A stretch of 64,000 bases of DNA, taken from assembly GCF_003711225.1 (NCBI RefSeq), contig NZ_CP031030.1, positions 372,001 to 436,000 of the forward strand, written 5' to 3'. The notes beneath the pieces are model-generated. The model did not search any database, was not told where the DNA came from, and saw nothing but the letters and a program-made list of their open reading frames with translations. A program made the position numbers and the translations under genes. Numbering within the stretch: the stretch's first letter is position 1; every line of letters begins with the position of its first letter. This stretch comes from Runella sp. SP2 (lineage in GTDB: Bacteria > Bacteroidota > Bacteroidia > Cytophagales > Spirosomataceae). This document shows, piece by piece, positions 53,565 to 61,703 of this stretch.

Positions 53565-54776
53565 ATGGCAACAATCAAAGCAGTTATCAAACCCGACAAA
53601 AAAAAGGATGGGACATTTCCTATTGTCATCAGAATTACCAAGAACCGTAAAACAAACTATGAACCTATTGGGTATAGTGTAACACTGGATCAATGGGATT
53701 CCGCAAAGGGATGTGCTCGTAAAAATTATCCGAACTCAGTGCGGCTTAATAACCTCATTGCAAAACGCATTGCGGAATTAAGTGCCAAAGCAATTGAACT
53801 TGAAACAGAAAAGCAAGAAGTTACAGCAAGCTATATCAAGAAAAGTAATAAGAAAGCTCCTGCTGCGATGTTCTTTCCACAAGCAGAATTATATCTATCA
53901 AGTCTTAAAGCAGCAGGGAAATACAACCAATATACTGCAGATAAACCCAGAGTGAAGCACTTTAGAGATTTTTTAAAACGAGACATTGCCTTTCAGGAGA
54001 TAGAAGTTTCGACGCTTGAAGCGTTTAAGTCCTATGTCAAAAACACTTTGAAGCTGTCTGAAAGATCGGCCATGAATCATCTCTCTATGGTACGTTCAGT
54101 TTTCAGCCATGCCAAAAGAGATAAGTTGATAAAAGCGGATAGCTCTCCCTTCGGCAAGGGAAAGATGATTATTAAATTCCCTGAAACTGGTAAGGTGGGA
54201 CTTAATCCTGCTGAAATTAAAAGACTTGAAACAGTAGAACTTCCAGAGAGACCCAGCCATTGCCGTAATCTTTGGTTATTCGCTTACTATTTTGCTGGAA
54301 TGCGCGTATCGGATGTGTTGAGGCTCCGATGGAGTGATATCCAGGATGGTCGACTTATCTATGTCATGGGTAAAAATGATAAAGTTGGAACATTGAAAGT
54401 TCCTGAAAAAGCCAATCAGATTTTAACCCAATATGAGTCGTCAAAAAGATATAAAGATGATTTTATTTTCCCTGAGTTAAAAGATGTAGATGTTAAGGAT
54501 CAATTTGTATTTGAGCGCACAATTGCATTCAAAACCAGTGCAATTGATAAATGTCTTAAAAAAGACGTCGCACCAGCTGCAAACATAACAAAGAAACTAA
54601 CAATGCACATCGCACGACACTCATTTGCTAGTGAGGCAGGTGATAAAATTAGCATTCAAATGCTGCAAAAACTTTACAGACATTCCAATATTACAACGAC
54701 GGTAGGTTATCAGGCATCTTTTATCAACAAGGATGCGGATGATGCCTTGGATGCGGTGTTAAATAGCGGCGCTTAA
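53565..54776 (+). CDS. tyrosine recombinase/site-specific integrase
   Basis: 403 residues with the layout of Bacteroidota island integrases: an Arm-type N-terminal domain (about 1-90), a SAM-like core-binding domain (about 100-190), and a C-terminal catalytic domain. Catalytic residues are R247 (YYFAGMRVSD), H348 and R351 (HIARHSF), H373 (LYRHSNI) and nucleophile Y382 (TTVGYQ). All are present, so it should be active. It is expected to recombine at the tRNA-Phe 3' end beside it. A strong terminator follows. Confidence 0.95.
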   Translation: MATIKAVIKPDKKKDGTFPIVIRITKNRKTNYEPIGYSVTLDQWDSAKGCARKNYPNSVRLNNLIAKRIAELSAKAIELETEKQEVTASYIKKSNKKAPAAMFFPQAELYLSSLKAAGKYNQYTADKPRVKHFRDFLKRDIAFQEIEVSTLEAFKSYVKNTLKLSERSAMNHLSMVRSVFSHAKRDKLIKADSSPFGKGKMIIKFPETGKVGLNPAEIKRLETVELPERPSHCRNLWLFAYYFAGMRVSDVLRLRWSDIQDGRLIYVMGKNDKVGTLKVPEKANQILTQYESSKRYKDDFIFPELKDVDVKDQFVFERTIAFKTSAIDKCLKKDVAPAANITKKLTMHIARHSFASEAGDKISIQMLQKLYRHSNITTTVGYQASFINKDADDALDAVLNSGA

Positions 54777-54810
54777 ATCTGAATGTCTAAAATTTGAAAA
54801 GAAAATCATT

Positions 54811-54847
54811 AAAAAAGGCTGTTCTTGAGAGGGACAGCCTTTTTTAA
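54811..54847 (+). terminator. Rho-independent terminator of the integrase gene
   Basis: The 12-bp stem AAAAAAGGCTGT/ACAGCCTTTTTT with an 11-nt loop is flanked by A and T runs, so it can work in both directions. It also lies downstream of the converging MOSC-fusion gene. Confidence 0.85.
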
Positions 54848-54866
54848 TTTGAAAAATAGATTAGAA

Positions 54867-55634
54867 TTAATTAAGAAACAAAGAATCTTGATGCCATAAA
54901 TGGCGTTCAAGGCTAACAAACCACGCTGAATCATCAAATAAACCAGGTGCTTCTCTCAAAATCACCTTCTCATTGATTAGAAGATGCTTTTGATTTGGAA
55001 TATATTTCTGAATAAGTGCACCTTCAGAATCCACGATTCTGTGTATAGGTAGGTTGTCATCTGATTTAGTAATATACGTTGGTATTGCCCTGAGGTAGCT
55101 TTCAGCAACCCCCATACCACGAGTAATTTCTTTATAAGTGACAACTTTTCCTTCAGGTATTTGCGAAACAAAGTGTTTAAATCGGTCAAAAGGAAGATCT
55201 GAGAGTGGATCGAAAATAGAAGGTAATAGAGTGGCTTCCATATTTTCATGAATTATTCCACTCTCAATTACTACCCCTAATATTCCTCTTCGACCCATAA
55301 TTTCAGAGGGCTTTACAAATTGGCTGATTCTTTTGCACGGCTCGCAGTTAAAAGTCAATCTAATCTTTACGTCGCCCAATACTAATAAACTACCAGGCTT
55401 AAAAAAGGATAGATCTAAGTTTTTAAGCACTATATTTTCGCGAAGGCCTCCTGGTGGAATATTAAAGTATTCTAAATCCTCATTAATAACGATAAGAACT
55501 TGCCTTGGGCTCATAATATCGGCATTAATATCACCTTTGATACCAAAACCTCTTATTAATTCCATCTCATCTGTTCGTAGCATAGGGAAACCATGCCGCT
55601 CTTTTATAAAGAGTGATTGAATTTGTGCTTTCAT
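54867..55634 (-). CDS. MOSC domain fused to an alkyltransferase-like (ATL) domain
   Basis: 255 residues. Residues 1-135 form a MOSC domain (GIKGDINAD, PRQVLIV, GGLRENIVL, FNCEPC with Cys97 and Cys100, RRGILGVV). Residues about 150-210 resemble the DNA-binding half of O6-alkylguanine transferases: F-S-Q-I-P-E-G-K-V-V-T-Y-K-E-I, then an Arg-finger-like R182, then PIHR at 196-199. MGMT enzymes have PCHR with the alkyl-accepting Cys; here it is Ile, as in non-catalytic ATL proteins (usually PWHR). MOSC proteins such as YcbX act on hydroxylated bases, so a role in damaged or modified bases is possible. It starts 1 bp after the next gene's stop. Confidence 0.75.
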   Translation of the reverse strand: MKAQIQSLFIKERHGFPMLRTDEMELIRGFGIKGDINADIMSPRQVLIVINEDLEYFNIPPGGLRENIVLKNLDLSFFKPGSLLVLGDVKIRLTFNCEPCKRISQFVKPSEIMGRRGILGVVIESGIIHENMEATLLPSIFDPLSDLPFDRFKHFVSQIPEGKVVTYKEITRGMGVAESYLRAIPTYITKSDDNLPIHRIVDSEGALIQKYIPNQKHLLINEKVILREAPGLFDDSAWFVSLERHLWHQDSLFLN

Positions 55635-55635
55635 C

Positions 55636-56640
55636 TTAAACTTCCTTTTTATTTAATTGATTGTACATTTGATTTAACCCCTTAAAAGTTCTAACTAAGG
55701 GATTTGAGACAATGGGTAATTTAGATAAAAACAATGAGCCACAATTCTCACAACAATGAATGCTATGAGGATTAACCGCATCATCAAAAGTGTCAAAGTG
55801 GTCATGAGTGCATGATGGACAATTTATTGATTGTATTCTTCCTTTAAGGTATTCTAATCCATATTGGGCCATTAGGTGCCTTACCATTTCAGGATCAAGA
55901 TAAATGCCATCGACTTTAACTTTGCCAAACGTCTCATCCGCTTCGGGGATATGAGAATTAATCTTACGAAATCCATGAAAATGAATACCACCTTCTTCAA
56001 ATTTTGGGGAAGTCCACAAAATAGCAGGATTAGATCCCCAAATCTGGATACCACCTTTAAAATTAGCCTGTTTAGCAAACATTATACGTTCGACAGGGTC
56101 AATAACAATTCGTTCCTGCAGAGTATCGCCACATAATTTCTTGAGCATCATAATAGGGTTACTGATACTCTTAAAATCAGAAGTAAAGATATGATCACAA
56201 TGCTCGCATCGATGAATAGAATGAGGATGAACAGCAAACCATCCTTTATCTGAATGGATTTTGTTACAGTTAGGACAAGGCAAAAACGTCAAGTTTTTCT
56301 TGAAAATTGTACTAACGTTGTAATTAGACGCATCGCTCCCGGTAATTTCAAACAAAAGCTCTGCCCCACTTTCATTTTCATAAGGAACTTGAACAATGTC
56401 GAAAGTTTCATCAATTTCTTTCTTACCACCAATTTCTCTTCTTGCATGCACATGCACTCCTTCTTCCTGTCCTCCTCCATAGGTATTATAAACCGGGTTA
56501 AGCGCTCCCCAAATCGCAATTCCTCCTAAAAAGTCTGAAGGTTTTAGACATAATTTCTTCACTTTCCCTATTGCAACTGTACTATTATGGTCATGATTTT
56601 CGTCATGAACTTGCAGTGCTGAGTCCAATTCGTTTAGCAT
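55636..56640 (-). CDS. uncharacterised protein with two zinc-ribbon modules
   Basis: 334 residues, no known family recognised. It consists of two tandem copies of one module. Copy A has GGIAIWG (39-45), GVHVH (61-65), DETF (77-80), CPNC (122-125) and HPHSIHRCEHC (138-148). Copy B has GGIQIWG (196-202), GGIHFH (217-222), DETF (235-238), CPSC (274-277) and NPHSIHCCENC (290-300). Each module looks like a beta domain with a His/Asp/Glu site plus a four-Cys zinc ribbon. It is upstream of the MOSC-ATL gene with a 1-bp gap, so the two are probably translationally coupled and work together. Confidence 0.7.
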   Translation of the reverse strand: MLNELDSALQVHDENHDHNSTVAIGKVKKLCLKPSDFLGGIAIWGALNPVYNTYGGGQEEGVHVHARREIGGKKEIDETFDIVQVPYENESGAELLFEITGSDASNYNVSTIFKKNLTFLPCPNCNKIHSDKGWFAVHPHSIHRCEHCDHIFTSDFKSISNPIMMLKKLCGDTLQERIVIDPVERIMFAKQANFKGGIQIWGSNPAILWTSPKFEEGGIHFHGFRKINSHIPEADETFGKVKVDGIYLDPEMVRHLMAQYGLEYLKGRIQSINCPSCTHDHFDTFDDAVNPHSIHCCENCGSLFLSKLPIVSNPLVRTFKGLNQMYNQLNKKEV

Positions 56641-56886
56641 AGTTTGATGTATTTAGATGTAAAGTTAAATTTGAAAAACTTGAAAACCGGATGATACCGG
56701 ACCGTAGAGCATGCAACCTGTTTCATCTCAAGGCAGCATCAATTTTTTAGAAAAACATTCTATTAGGTCTCTTTTCTCATTGCTTGTTTATATGGACGAT
56801 TTGATTATTTCATAGGTTTTTCCCTCTCTTGTAAGAGATATGGGTCAAAGCTAGTTAAGCGGGTTTGTTATGTCAATAGGTTAACA

Positions 56887-57015
56887 TTCATATGAAAAAT
56901 GCAATATTCATATGAAAATATAAAAGGGTTTTGTGTCTTATTGGGCCAACTGACGTCATAAAAATATTTTAAAAAAAGTTTTTTTATGAGTTTTGTTTTT
57001 ATAACTTCGTATGAA
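56887..57015. promoter_or_regulatory. palindromic TTCATATGAA sites before the 716-aa gene
   Basis: Perfect palindromes TTCATATGAA lie at 56887-56896 and 56907-56916, 20 bp apart, and a variant TTCGTATGAA at 57006-57015 overlaps the ATG at 57011. The spacing of about two helical turns suggests a repressor operator. The rest of this gene-free stretch (56641-57010) is AT-rich and contains the divergent promoters of both neighbours, with no clear -7 box found. Confidence 0.5.
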
Positions 57016-59161
57016 TATTTATACTTTCACTGAAAATTATAAAACTATGGCTGTACCTGTATTCTACCTCCGTAAACCTTGGTATCTGATTTTAGCACAT
57101 GCTTCTCAAGCTTTGAAATATGCTTCCCAAAACCCCGCGAAGCGTAAAGTTGAGGCAGTAGAAAAACCTGTCATTCATCGTAATGCTGTAGTTAAGAAAA
57201 AAATTGTCGACGAACCCTACAGGGAGCTTCCTTTCTCGGATCAGCATTTTTCTAAAGAGGAGAAAAAATTTATTGAAGAAAACGGTATTACATTTTCTTC
57301 TCACTACTATTCTATAAAACGAAATGCTATTGCTGATATATGCCTTCAAATACAATTATATTTCAAAGAAGAAGGCGATAGATATAAAGAGATGTCCTTA
57401 CAAAAATTGGCTGAATCATATAAAAAAGCTTTCCCGAAAAAAGAGCCTCCTATAAGAAGTCCTCTGCAAGATAAAGTGAACACACATTTTTCAAATGTTG
57501 AAAAAGGTATACTTCCTACTATTACTGTTCCTTTAAATTTAGCTCTTTTTGTATGTGAAGCCGCTAAGAATTCAGTAAGTAGAGACGAGAAAAATCTTGC
57601 AGAAATTGAAAAAACAATAAAAGTTATTGAAGAAAAATATTCTAATGAAAGCCCTGTACACGATCCTTCCTTGATGGACATGTATGGCAAATTTTGGCAA
57701 ACGACAGCTTTCAATAAGCTTCCTCAGAAGTTTTATAATAGTCACTGGCGCATTTATGAGCGCACGGATGGAAGATCAAGAGCGAATGCTACTTGGGGAA
57801 TTGCCACTCAATATTTTTATATTGGAAAAATGGATATTAACGGCTATGTACCTGTTAAAATTTTAACATTGTCATCTGAATATAATGGTGTTGTAACTTA
57901 TAATCCGCAAAGCAGTTTTTTAATTGGACATTTGGTAAGAGAAGCAACAGATAGTGATAATCTGACTACGCCTGTTTTTTTTGCGATTCAATTAAATAGT
58001 CAAAGTGATCAAAGCCTTATGATTGGGCATTCTATGTACTATGCTCTTGCCTTTTCAAAATTCATGACAAAAACATTTATATTTGAAAAATGTGATGAAA
58101 AATTTACACCCGAAGATGTAGTTGATATAGAATTGAAGAAGTTTAATGAAATCAAACTTAGTATAAGGCAGTTTTTAAGTAGCCGTAGCAGGAATCGCCT
58201 TACTATGCCTTCAACCAATATTTCTAATCTGAATGAGCATGATCTCGTTCATTCTCTTCAAAGTTGGGTAAATAATAGAATTAAACATCTTCAATTTGAT
58301 GATTTACTGCCTGCTTCTATAGGCAAATATTATGTTTGTTATTTTTATGGCGAAGTAGCTAAAGCAAAGTACACCAACTCAGATAAAGAGGAAGACAAAA
58401 TTATCAAAGATGATTATTTAGCGAAATATATAAGGATAGATGAACTTGATATATCATATGATGAGAATAGTGTAGATTTCTATGCAAGTTATATTCACAA
58501 GCAGGATGTTAGCAAAAAGGCATTGAAATCCGGCGTCTCAACAAGCGTGTTCAAAGGTAAAGTAAGAAGAAAACAATCGACTGTTGAAATTATCTTAGAG
58601 GAAAAAACATTTACTAATTCTAAGAAAGGGTTCGCTGAGGATTCTTTTCCCATTGCCAATTTCATTTTAATTAACTTTAGTGTAGACGATGTCGGATTGA
58701 AAAATAAAAATGAAGCTTTTTTTTCCGGTATAATTACGGGTTTGAGTGACCTCAATTGTAACCCTGTCAGTTTCAGATGTTTTTTATTAAGAAAAAGGGG
58801 TAAGCATGACAAAAAGAATGTAACACAGAAAGAGACAACGATAAACTTTAGTGACAAGGAAAATGTAAACTCAAAAAGAATTCTTGATTATTTTAGAAAT
58901 CATCTTGATGAATCACAGATAAAAGCAGCTCCCCTTCCAAAACTAACAACTTTTGAAAAATTCAGTAATATACATTCATTGATTAAAAATGGAGGAAGTA
59001 TTAAAATTGAAAATTCAATAGTTAATGGTGGGGTTATTTTTCGAATACTGTGTTTTCTAACATCCGATATAATAATTGCTGATGCTATATTTGAAAGTGA
59101 TTCTATTGATGAAGCTTTATCCAATATGGACAAGTGGTTATCCAATAACAACCGAGAGTAG
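57011..59161 (+). CDS. uncharacterised 716-aa island protein
   Basis: I do not recognise a family. The protein is soluble, with no signal peptide or membrane segment, and is rich in Lys, Asn and Ile. A basic region lies near residues 40-65 and a mixed charged region near 190-215 may form a coiled coil. No ATPase, nuclease or HTH motif was seen. Codon use is strongly AT-rich compared with flanking chromosome, so it was probably acquired with the island. An alternative start is the ATG at 57047. It is convergent with, and directly abuts, the MORN gene. A defence or anti-defence function is possible but has no direct support. Confidence 0.75.
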   Translation: MNIYTFTENYKTMAVPVFYLRKPWYLILAHASQALKYASQNPAKRKVEAVEKPVIHRNAVVKKKIVDEPYRELPFSDQHFSKEEKKFIEENGITFSSHYYSIKRNAIADICLQIQLYFKEEGDRYKEMSLQKLAESYKKAFPKKEPPIRSPLQDKVNTHFSNVEKGILPTITVPLNLALFVCEAAKNSVSRDEKNLAEIEKTIKVIEEKYSNESPVHDPSLMDMYGKFWQTTAFNKLPQKFYNSHWRIYERTDGRSRANATWGIATQYFYIGKMDINGYVPVKILTLSSEYNGVVTYNPQSSFLIGHLVREATDSDNLTTPVFFAIQLNSQSDQSLMIGHSMYYALAFSKFMTKTFIFEKCDEKFTPEDVVDIELKKFNEIKLSIRQFLSSRSRNRLTMPSTNISNLNEHDLVHSLQSWVNNRIKHLQFDDLLPASIGKYYVCYFYGEVAKAKYTNSDKEEDKIIKDDYLAKYIRIDELDISYDENSVDFYASYIHKQDVSKKALKSGVSTSVFKGKVRRKQSTVEIILEEKTFTNSKKGFAEDSFPIANFILINFSVDDVGLKNKNEAFFSGIITGLSDLNCNPVSFRCFLLRKRGKHDKKNVTQKETTINFSDKENVNSKRILDYFRNHLDESQIKAAPLPKLTTFEKFSNIHSLIKNGGSIKIENSIVNGGVIFRILCFLTSDIIIADAIFESDSIDEALSNMDKWLSNNNRE

Positions 59162-59494
59162 TTATTCAGGCTCGTATTTCTGCTGTGGGCTTTCAACTTT
59201 ATAGTTATGATTGGTCAGGAAAGCTTCCATGAGATGAAGGTGTTCTACTTTAAGTCTAATTTCTTTCCCTTCATGCCAATAAAAATATTCTTTTTGACCG
59301 TCCTTTTCAATGTGTTCCCACACTCCATGACGTTTACCATTTTTCCAAACACCACTGAACATAGGCTGTCCATTTTCATACCAACCCTTCATCGGGCCGT
59401 GTAGACGTTCAGTATTAAATGATGTTTCAGTTCTTATCTGGTTGTTATCGTAATATAATTTTTCTACAAATAGTTCTTCTTCATTTTCAGACAT
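59162..59494 (-). CDS. MORN-repeat (YwqK-like) protein
   Basis: 110 residues with about three MORN-like repeats: YYDNNQIRTETSF, GPMKGWYENGQPMFSGVWKNGKRHGVW and EYFYWHEGKEI. The family is often annotated as a YwqK-type antitoxin, but MORN repeats also occur in unrelated small proteins. Its stop codon touches the stop of the 716-aa gene on the other strand, with no base between them. Confidence 0.7.
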   Translation of the reverse strand: MSENEEELFVEKLYYDNNQIRTETSFNTERLHGPMKGWYENGQPMFSGVWKNGKRHGVWEHIEKDGQKEYFYWHEGKEIRLKVEHLHLMEAFLTNHNYKVESPQQKYEPE

Positions 59495-59571
59495 TAATCA
59501 CTTCCTTTCATATTTGATCCCCATAATAACAAAGGCTCATTAAGCTGTCAAATAATACTACAACATAAATT

Positions 59572-59841
59572 ATGAAAATTATTTGTCTGGAGGAGGAGGC
59601 TTTTTATGCCTTAATTGAACAGGTCGTCGCCCGTTTAAAACAAGTTCATGGCGAAGACAAGGAAAAATGGATTTCCGATGAACAAGCCATGCAGCTATTG
59701 AACATCAAGTCAAAAACGACGCTGCAAAAACTGCGGGACGAAGGAAAAATACGCTTCTCGCAACCTCAAAAGAAAATCATCCTTTACGACCGGGATTCCA
59801 TTGACACGTATTTACAGCAACACGCCCGTAACACCTTTTAA
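59572..59841 (+). CDS. excisionase-like helix-turn-helix protein
   Basis: 89 residues. The C-terminal half is a MerR/excisionase-like HTH: WISDEQAMQLLNIKSKTTLQKLRDEGKIRFSQPQKKIILYDRDSIDTYL. This short form is typical of Bacteroidota mobile elements, where it may control excision or transfer. It is followed 2 bp later by a small gene on the same strand. Confidence 0.8.
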   Translation: MKIICLEEEAFYALIEQVVARLKQVHGEDKEKWISDEQAMQLLNIKSKTTLQKLRDEGKIRFSQPQKKIILYDRDSIDTYLQQHARNTF

Positions 59842-59843
59842 TC

Positions 59844-60116
59844 ATGGAAGAACAAAATACCACCGTTCCGTCCGAGTACCAAAAACGTTTTAATGAAGGC
59901 TATACCATCGCTAAACACATGCCTGAACTGGCGCGGCAGCTTACGGAGGCGATGAAAGATCATACACCTGGCAACGGCTTTCAGGACGGACACCGGCAGT
60001 TCTTAAGCGAACAGGCCAAAGACAAACGTCCTGCCTGGCTCAGCGGCAACCGCCCTGCCCAACCAGAAAAACAACCCGATAAAAGCAAAGATCGAGGCAT
60101 TGAACTCGAACCCTGA
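59844..60116 (+). CDS. small uncharacterised island protein
   Basis: 90 residues, hydrophilic, with a C-terminal proline/lysine-rich tail. No family is recognised. It begins 2 bp after the HTH gene and is probably co-transcribed with it. Its stop touches the stop of the converging 255-aa gene. Confidence 0.6.
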   Translation: MEEQNTTVPSEYQKRFNEGYTIAKHMPELARQLTEAMKDHTPGNGFQDGHRQFLSEQAKDKRPAWLSGNRPAQPEKQPDKSKDRGIELEP

Positions 60117-60884
60117 TTATTCTTTGTCTGGAGATTTGTTGTCTTTTCCTTTCGCAGGAGCGGATTTCTCCGCCGATTTTTCCAAGGCCTTGGTATAGTT
60201 GAGCGACTGCGAAAACCGTGCCGACATTAACATCGTTTGCTGCGCAGTCGGTTTGGCCTGCCCCTCCGACTTTTCTTCTTTAATCGCCGGATTTCTTACC
60301 CACGCCAATTGCTGCTGCATGAACCCCTGCGAGTTGTTGAACTCCTTTTCACTTTTCTCCGCTTCCCTTTTGATTTCCTGCGGCGATTTGGGATCTTTGG
60401 GCGCCCCTTCCCGATAATTTTTGATCAGGTTACGCATAAAATCCTGCGAACTATTGACGTCTTTTTCGACCTTCCCTACCCGCTGTAATTCCTTTTCCCC
60501 CTTTCCTTCAAAAGGGTTAGGGTACATTTTATCCATCAGCGTCTGACGAATTTGGGCGGCCGTCTCGGGGTCGGTCTCCAAAACGCTCATTTGTAGTTCA
60601 ACACTTTCGTTAATATCCGCCTCAATCTGCGTTTTTTCGGCTTTCCATTGTTCCATCTGCCGTTCTTTGTTACCCGAAGGCCCCGTGGTAAAACCAGGTG
60701 GGGAATACTTGAGGGTGTGGTGGTTGGGCTTTGACGCATCTTTCGAAGCTGCTTGCAACTGCTTGTCAATTTCCGCCCGACGGTTCAGCTTTCCTTTGAT
60801 TAAATCATCCAAGTATTCATATCCTTCGGGAAAGGTGGGTTCCTTCTTTTTGCCTTGGTCGTCATTATCCCCTTTGTCGCTCAT
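60117..60884 (-). CDS. uncharacterised charged island protein
   Basis: 255 residues, very hydrophilic and Lys/Glu-rich, with long predicted helical segments (NRRAEIDKQLQAA, EQWKAEKTQIEADINE) likely to be coiled coil. It has no signal peptide and no known motif. An internal similarity pairs QDFMRNLIKNYREGAPKD with QGFMQQQLAWVRNPAI. It is typical of accessory proteins in conjugative elements, but no function can be given. Confidence 0.6.
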   Translation of the reverse strand: MSDKGDNDDQGKKKEPTFPEGYEYLDDLIKGKLNRRAEIDKQLQAASKDASKPNHHTLKYSPPGFTTGPSGNKERQMEQWKAEKTQIEADINESVELQMSVLETDPETAAQIRQTLMDKMYPNPFEGKGEKELQRVGKVEKDVNSSQDFMRNLIKNYREGAPKDPKSPQEIKREAEKSEKEFNNSQGFMQQQLAWVRNPAIKEEKSEGQAKPTAQQTMLMSARFSQSLNYTKALEKSAEKSAPAKGKDNKSPDKE

Positions 60885-60961
60885 GTTATTGGTGATTTAA
60901 GACTTGATTTATGGATGGATTATGCTAAAATGATGAATCTTTTTATTAGCGGAGGTTTCTC

Positions 60962-61618
60962 ATGGAGTGGCGAGAAAAAACCATTCAAAACGTTTTTGGG
61001 GGAGATGAAAAACGCTTTGAACAGGCCTATCAAGAAGCCATTAGTGAAGCCATTAGTGAAGCCATTAGTGAAGCCATCTCGTGGAAAGACTTAGCGCTGA
61101 ATGCCACCGTACTACCTGATTGGGAAAGCGCGACCAAAGACCTCATCGAACGACGATTAGGGTACTTACCTCATCCCGCTGTTAGTCTGCCCTTTGAGCC
61201 TTACCTGCGGGCTTTATTGCAACAATACCGCCAAGGAATATTATCGTCGGAAGCATTCACCCACGAAGCCGAAGCACACATTCAGCTCATTCGCAACGCC
61301 GACATGGCGCATTACGCTTCCACCGAAGCAGCACCTCACTTTGTACAAAGTTACCAAAAAATGGTCGAAATTTTTGGGCTAAAAGCCAAAGAACGATTAA
61401 CGCGTTTCTTGGGCTATGAACCGCGTTTGGAACACTCACTGATGGCTGAACTTTGGCTGTACGATCTGATGATAAGAGATACCATTCGTTTGCCAGCGCA
61501 TCTGACCGCGGTTGACTTCAAAGCCCTGACCATTGTTCGTTACCGTGAACATTTACTTACTCAAGGTCAGGCCGCCGCTGAAGCCTCTCCCTTGTTAGGC
61601 ACCTTTTCCGCCGTTTGA
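60962..61618 (+). CDS. uncharacterised island protein with EAIS repeats
   Basis: 218 residues, mainly helical, no family recognised. Residues 25-40 contain four tandem EAIS units encoded by a 12-bp minisatellite. The rest (LNATVLPDWESATKDLIERRLGYLPHP and later GLKAKERLTRFLGYEP) contains two similar RLGYLP/RFLGYEP segments, so an internal duplication is possible. It lies about 85 bp upstream of the coupling-protein gene. Confidence 0.6.
   Translation: MEWREKTIQNVFGGDEKRFEQAYQEAISEAISEAISEAISWKDLALNATVLPDWESATKDLIERRLGYLPHPAVSLPFEPYLRALLQQYRQGILSSEAFTHEAEAHIQLIRNADMAHYASTEAAPHFVQSYQKMVEIFGLKAKERLTRFLGYEPRLEHSLMAELWLYDLMIRDTIRLPAHLTAVDFKALTIVRYREHLLTQGQAAAEASPLLGTFSAV
61034..61081 (+). repeat. 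12-bp minisatellite, four units
   Basis: GAAGCCATTAGT occurs three times in tandem, with a fourth unit GAAGCCATCTCG. The unit length is a multiple of three, so copy-number change would vary the length of an EAIS helix without breaking the frame. Confidence 0.85.
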
Positions 61619-61667
61619 TAAATAAAATCTACGTTTTTGGGTGAATTATTTGGTAGTCAGGCAAAAA

Positions 61668-61675
61668 TAAATTTG
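61668..61675 (+). promoter_or_regulatory. candidate promoter of the coupling-protein gene
   Basis: TAAATTTG is an exact TAnnTTTG match, 28 bp before the ATG at 61704. A TTTG at 61649-61652 is 15 bp upstream, shorter than the usual spacing. Confidence 0.4.
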
Positions 61676-61703
61676 AGTACCATTTCTATGCCTTTTATTA
61701 CCT

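Noticed and set aside
59162-59494. Confident toxin-antitoxin assignment for the MORN protein
   Set aside because: No toxin gene partner is visible; the abutting 716-aa gene is convergent, not in an operon.
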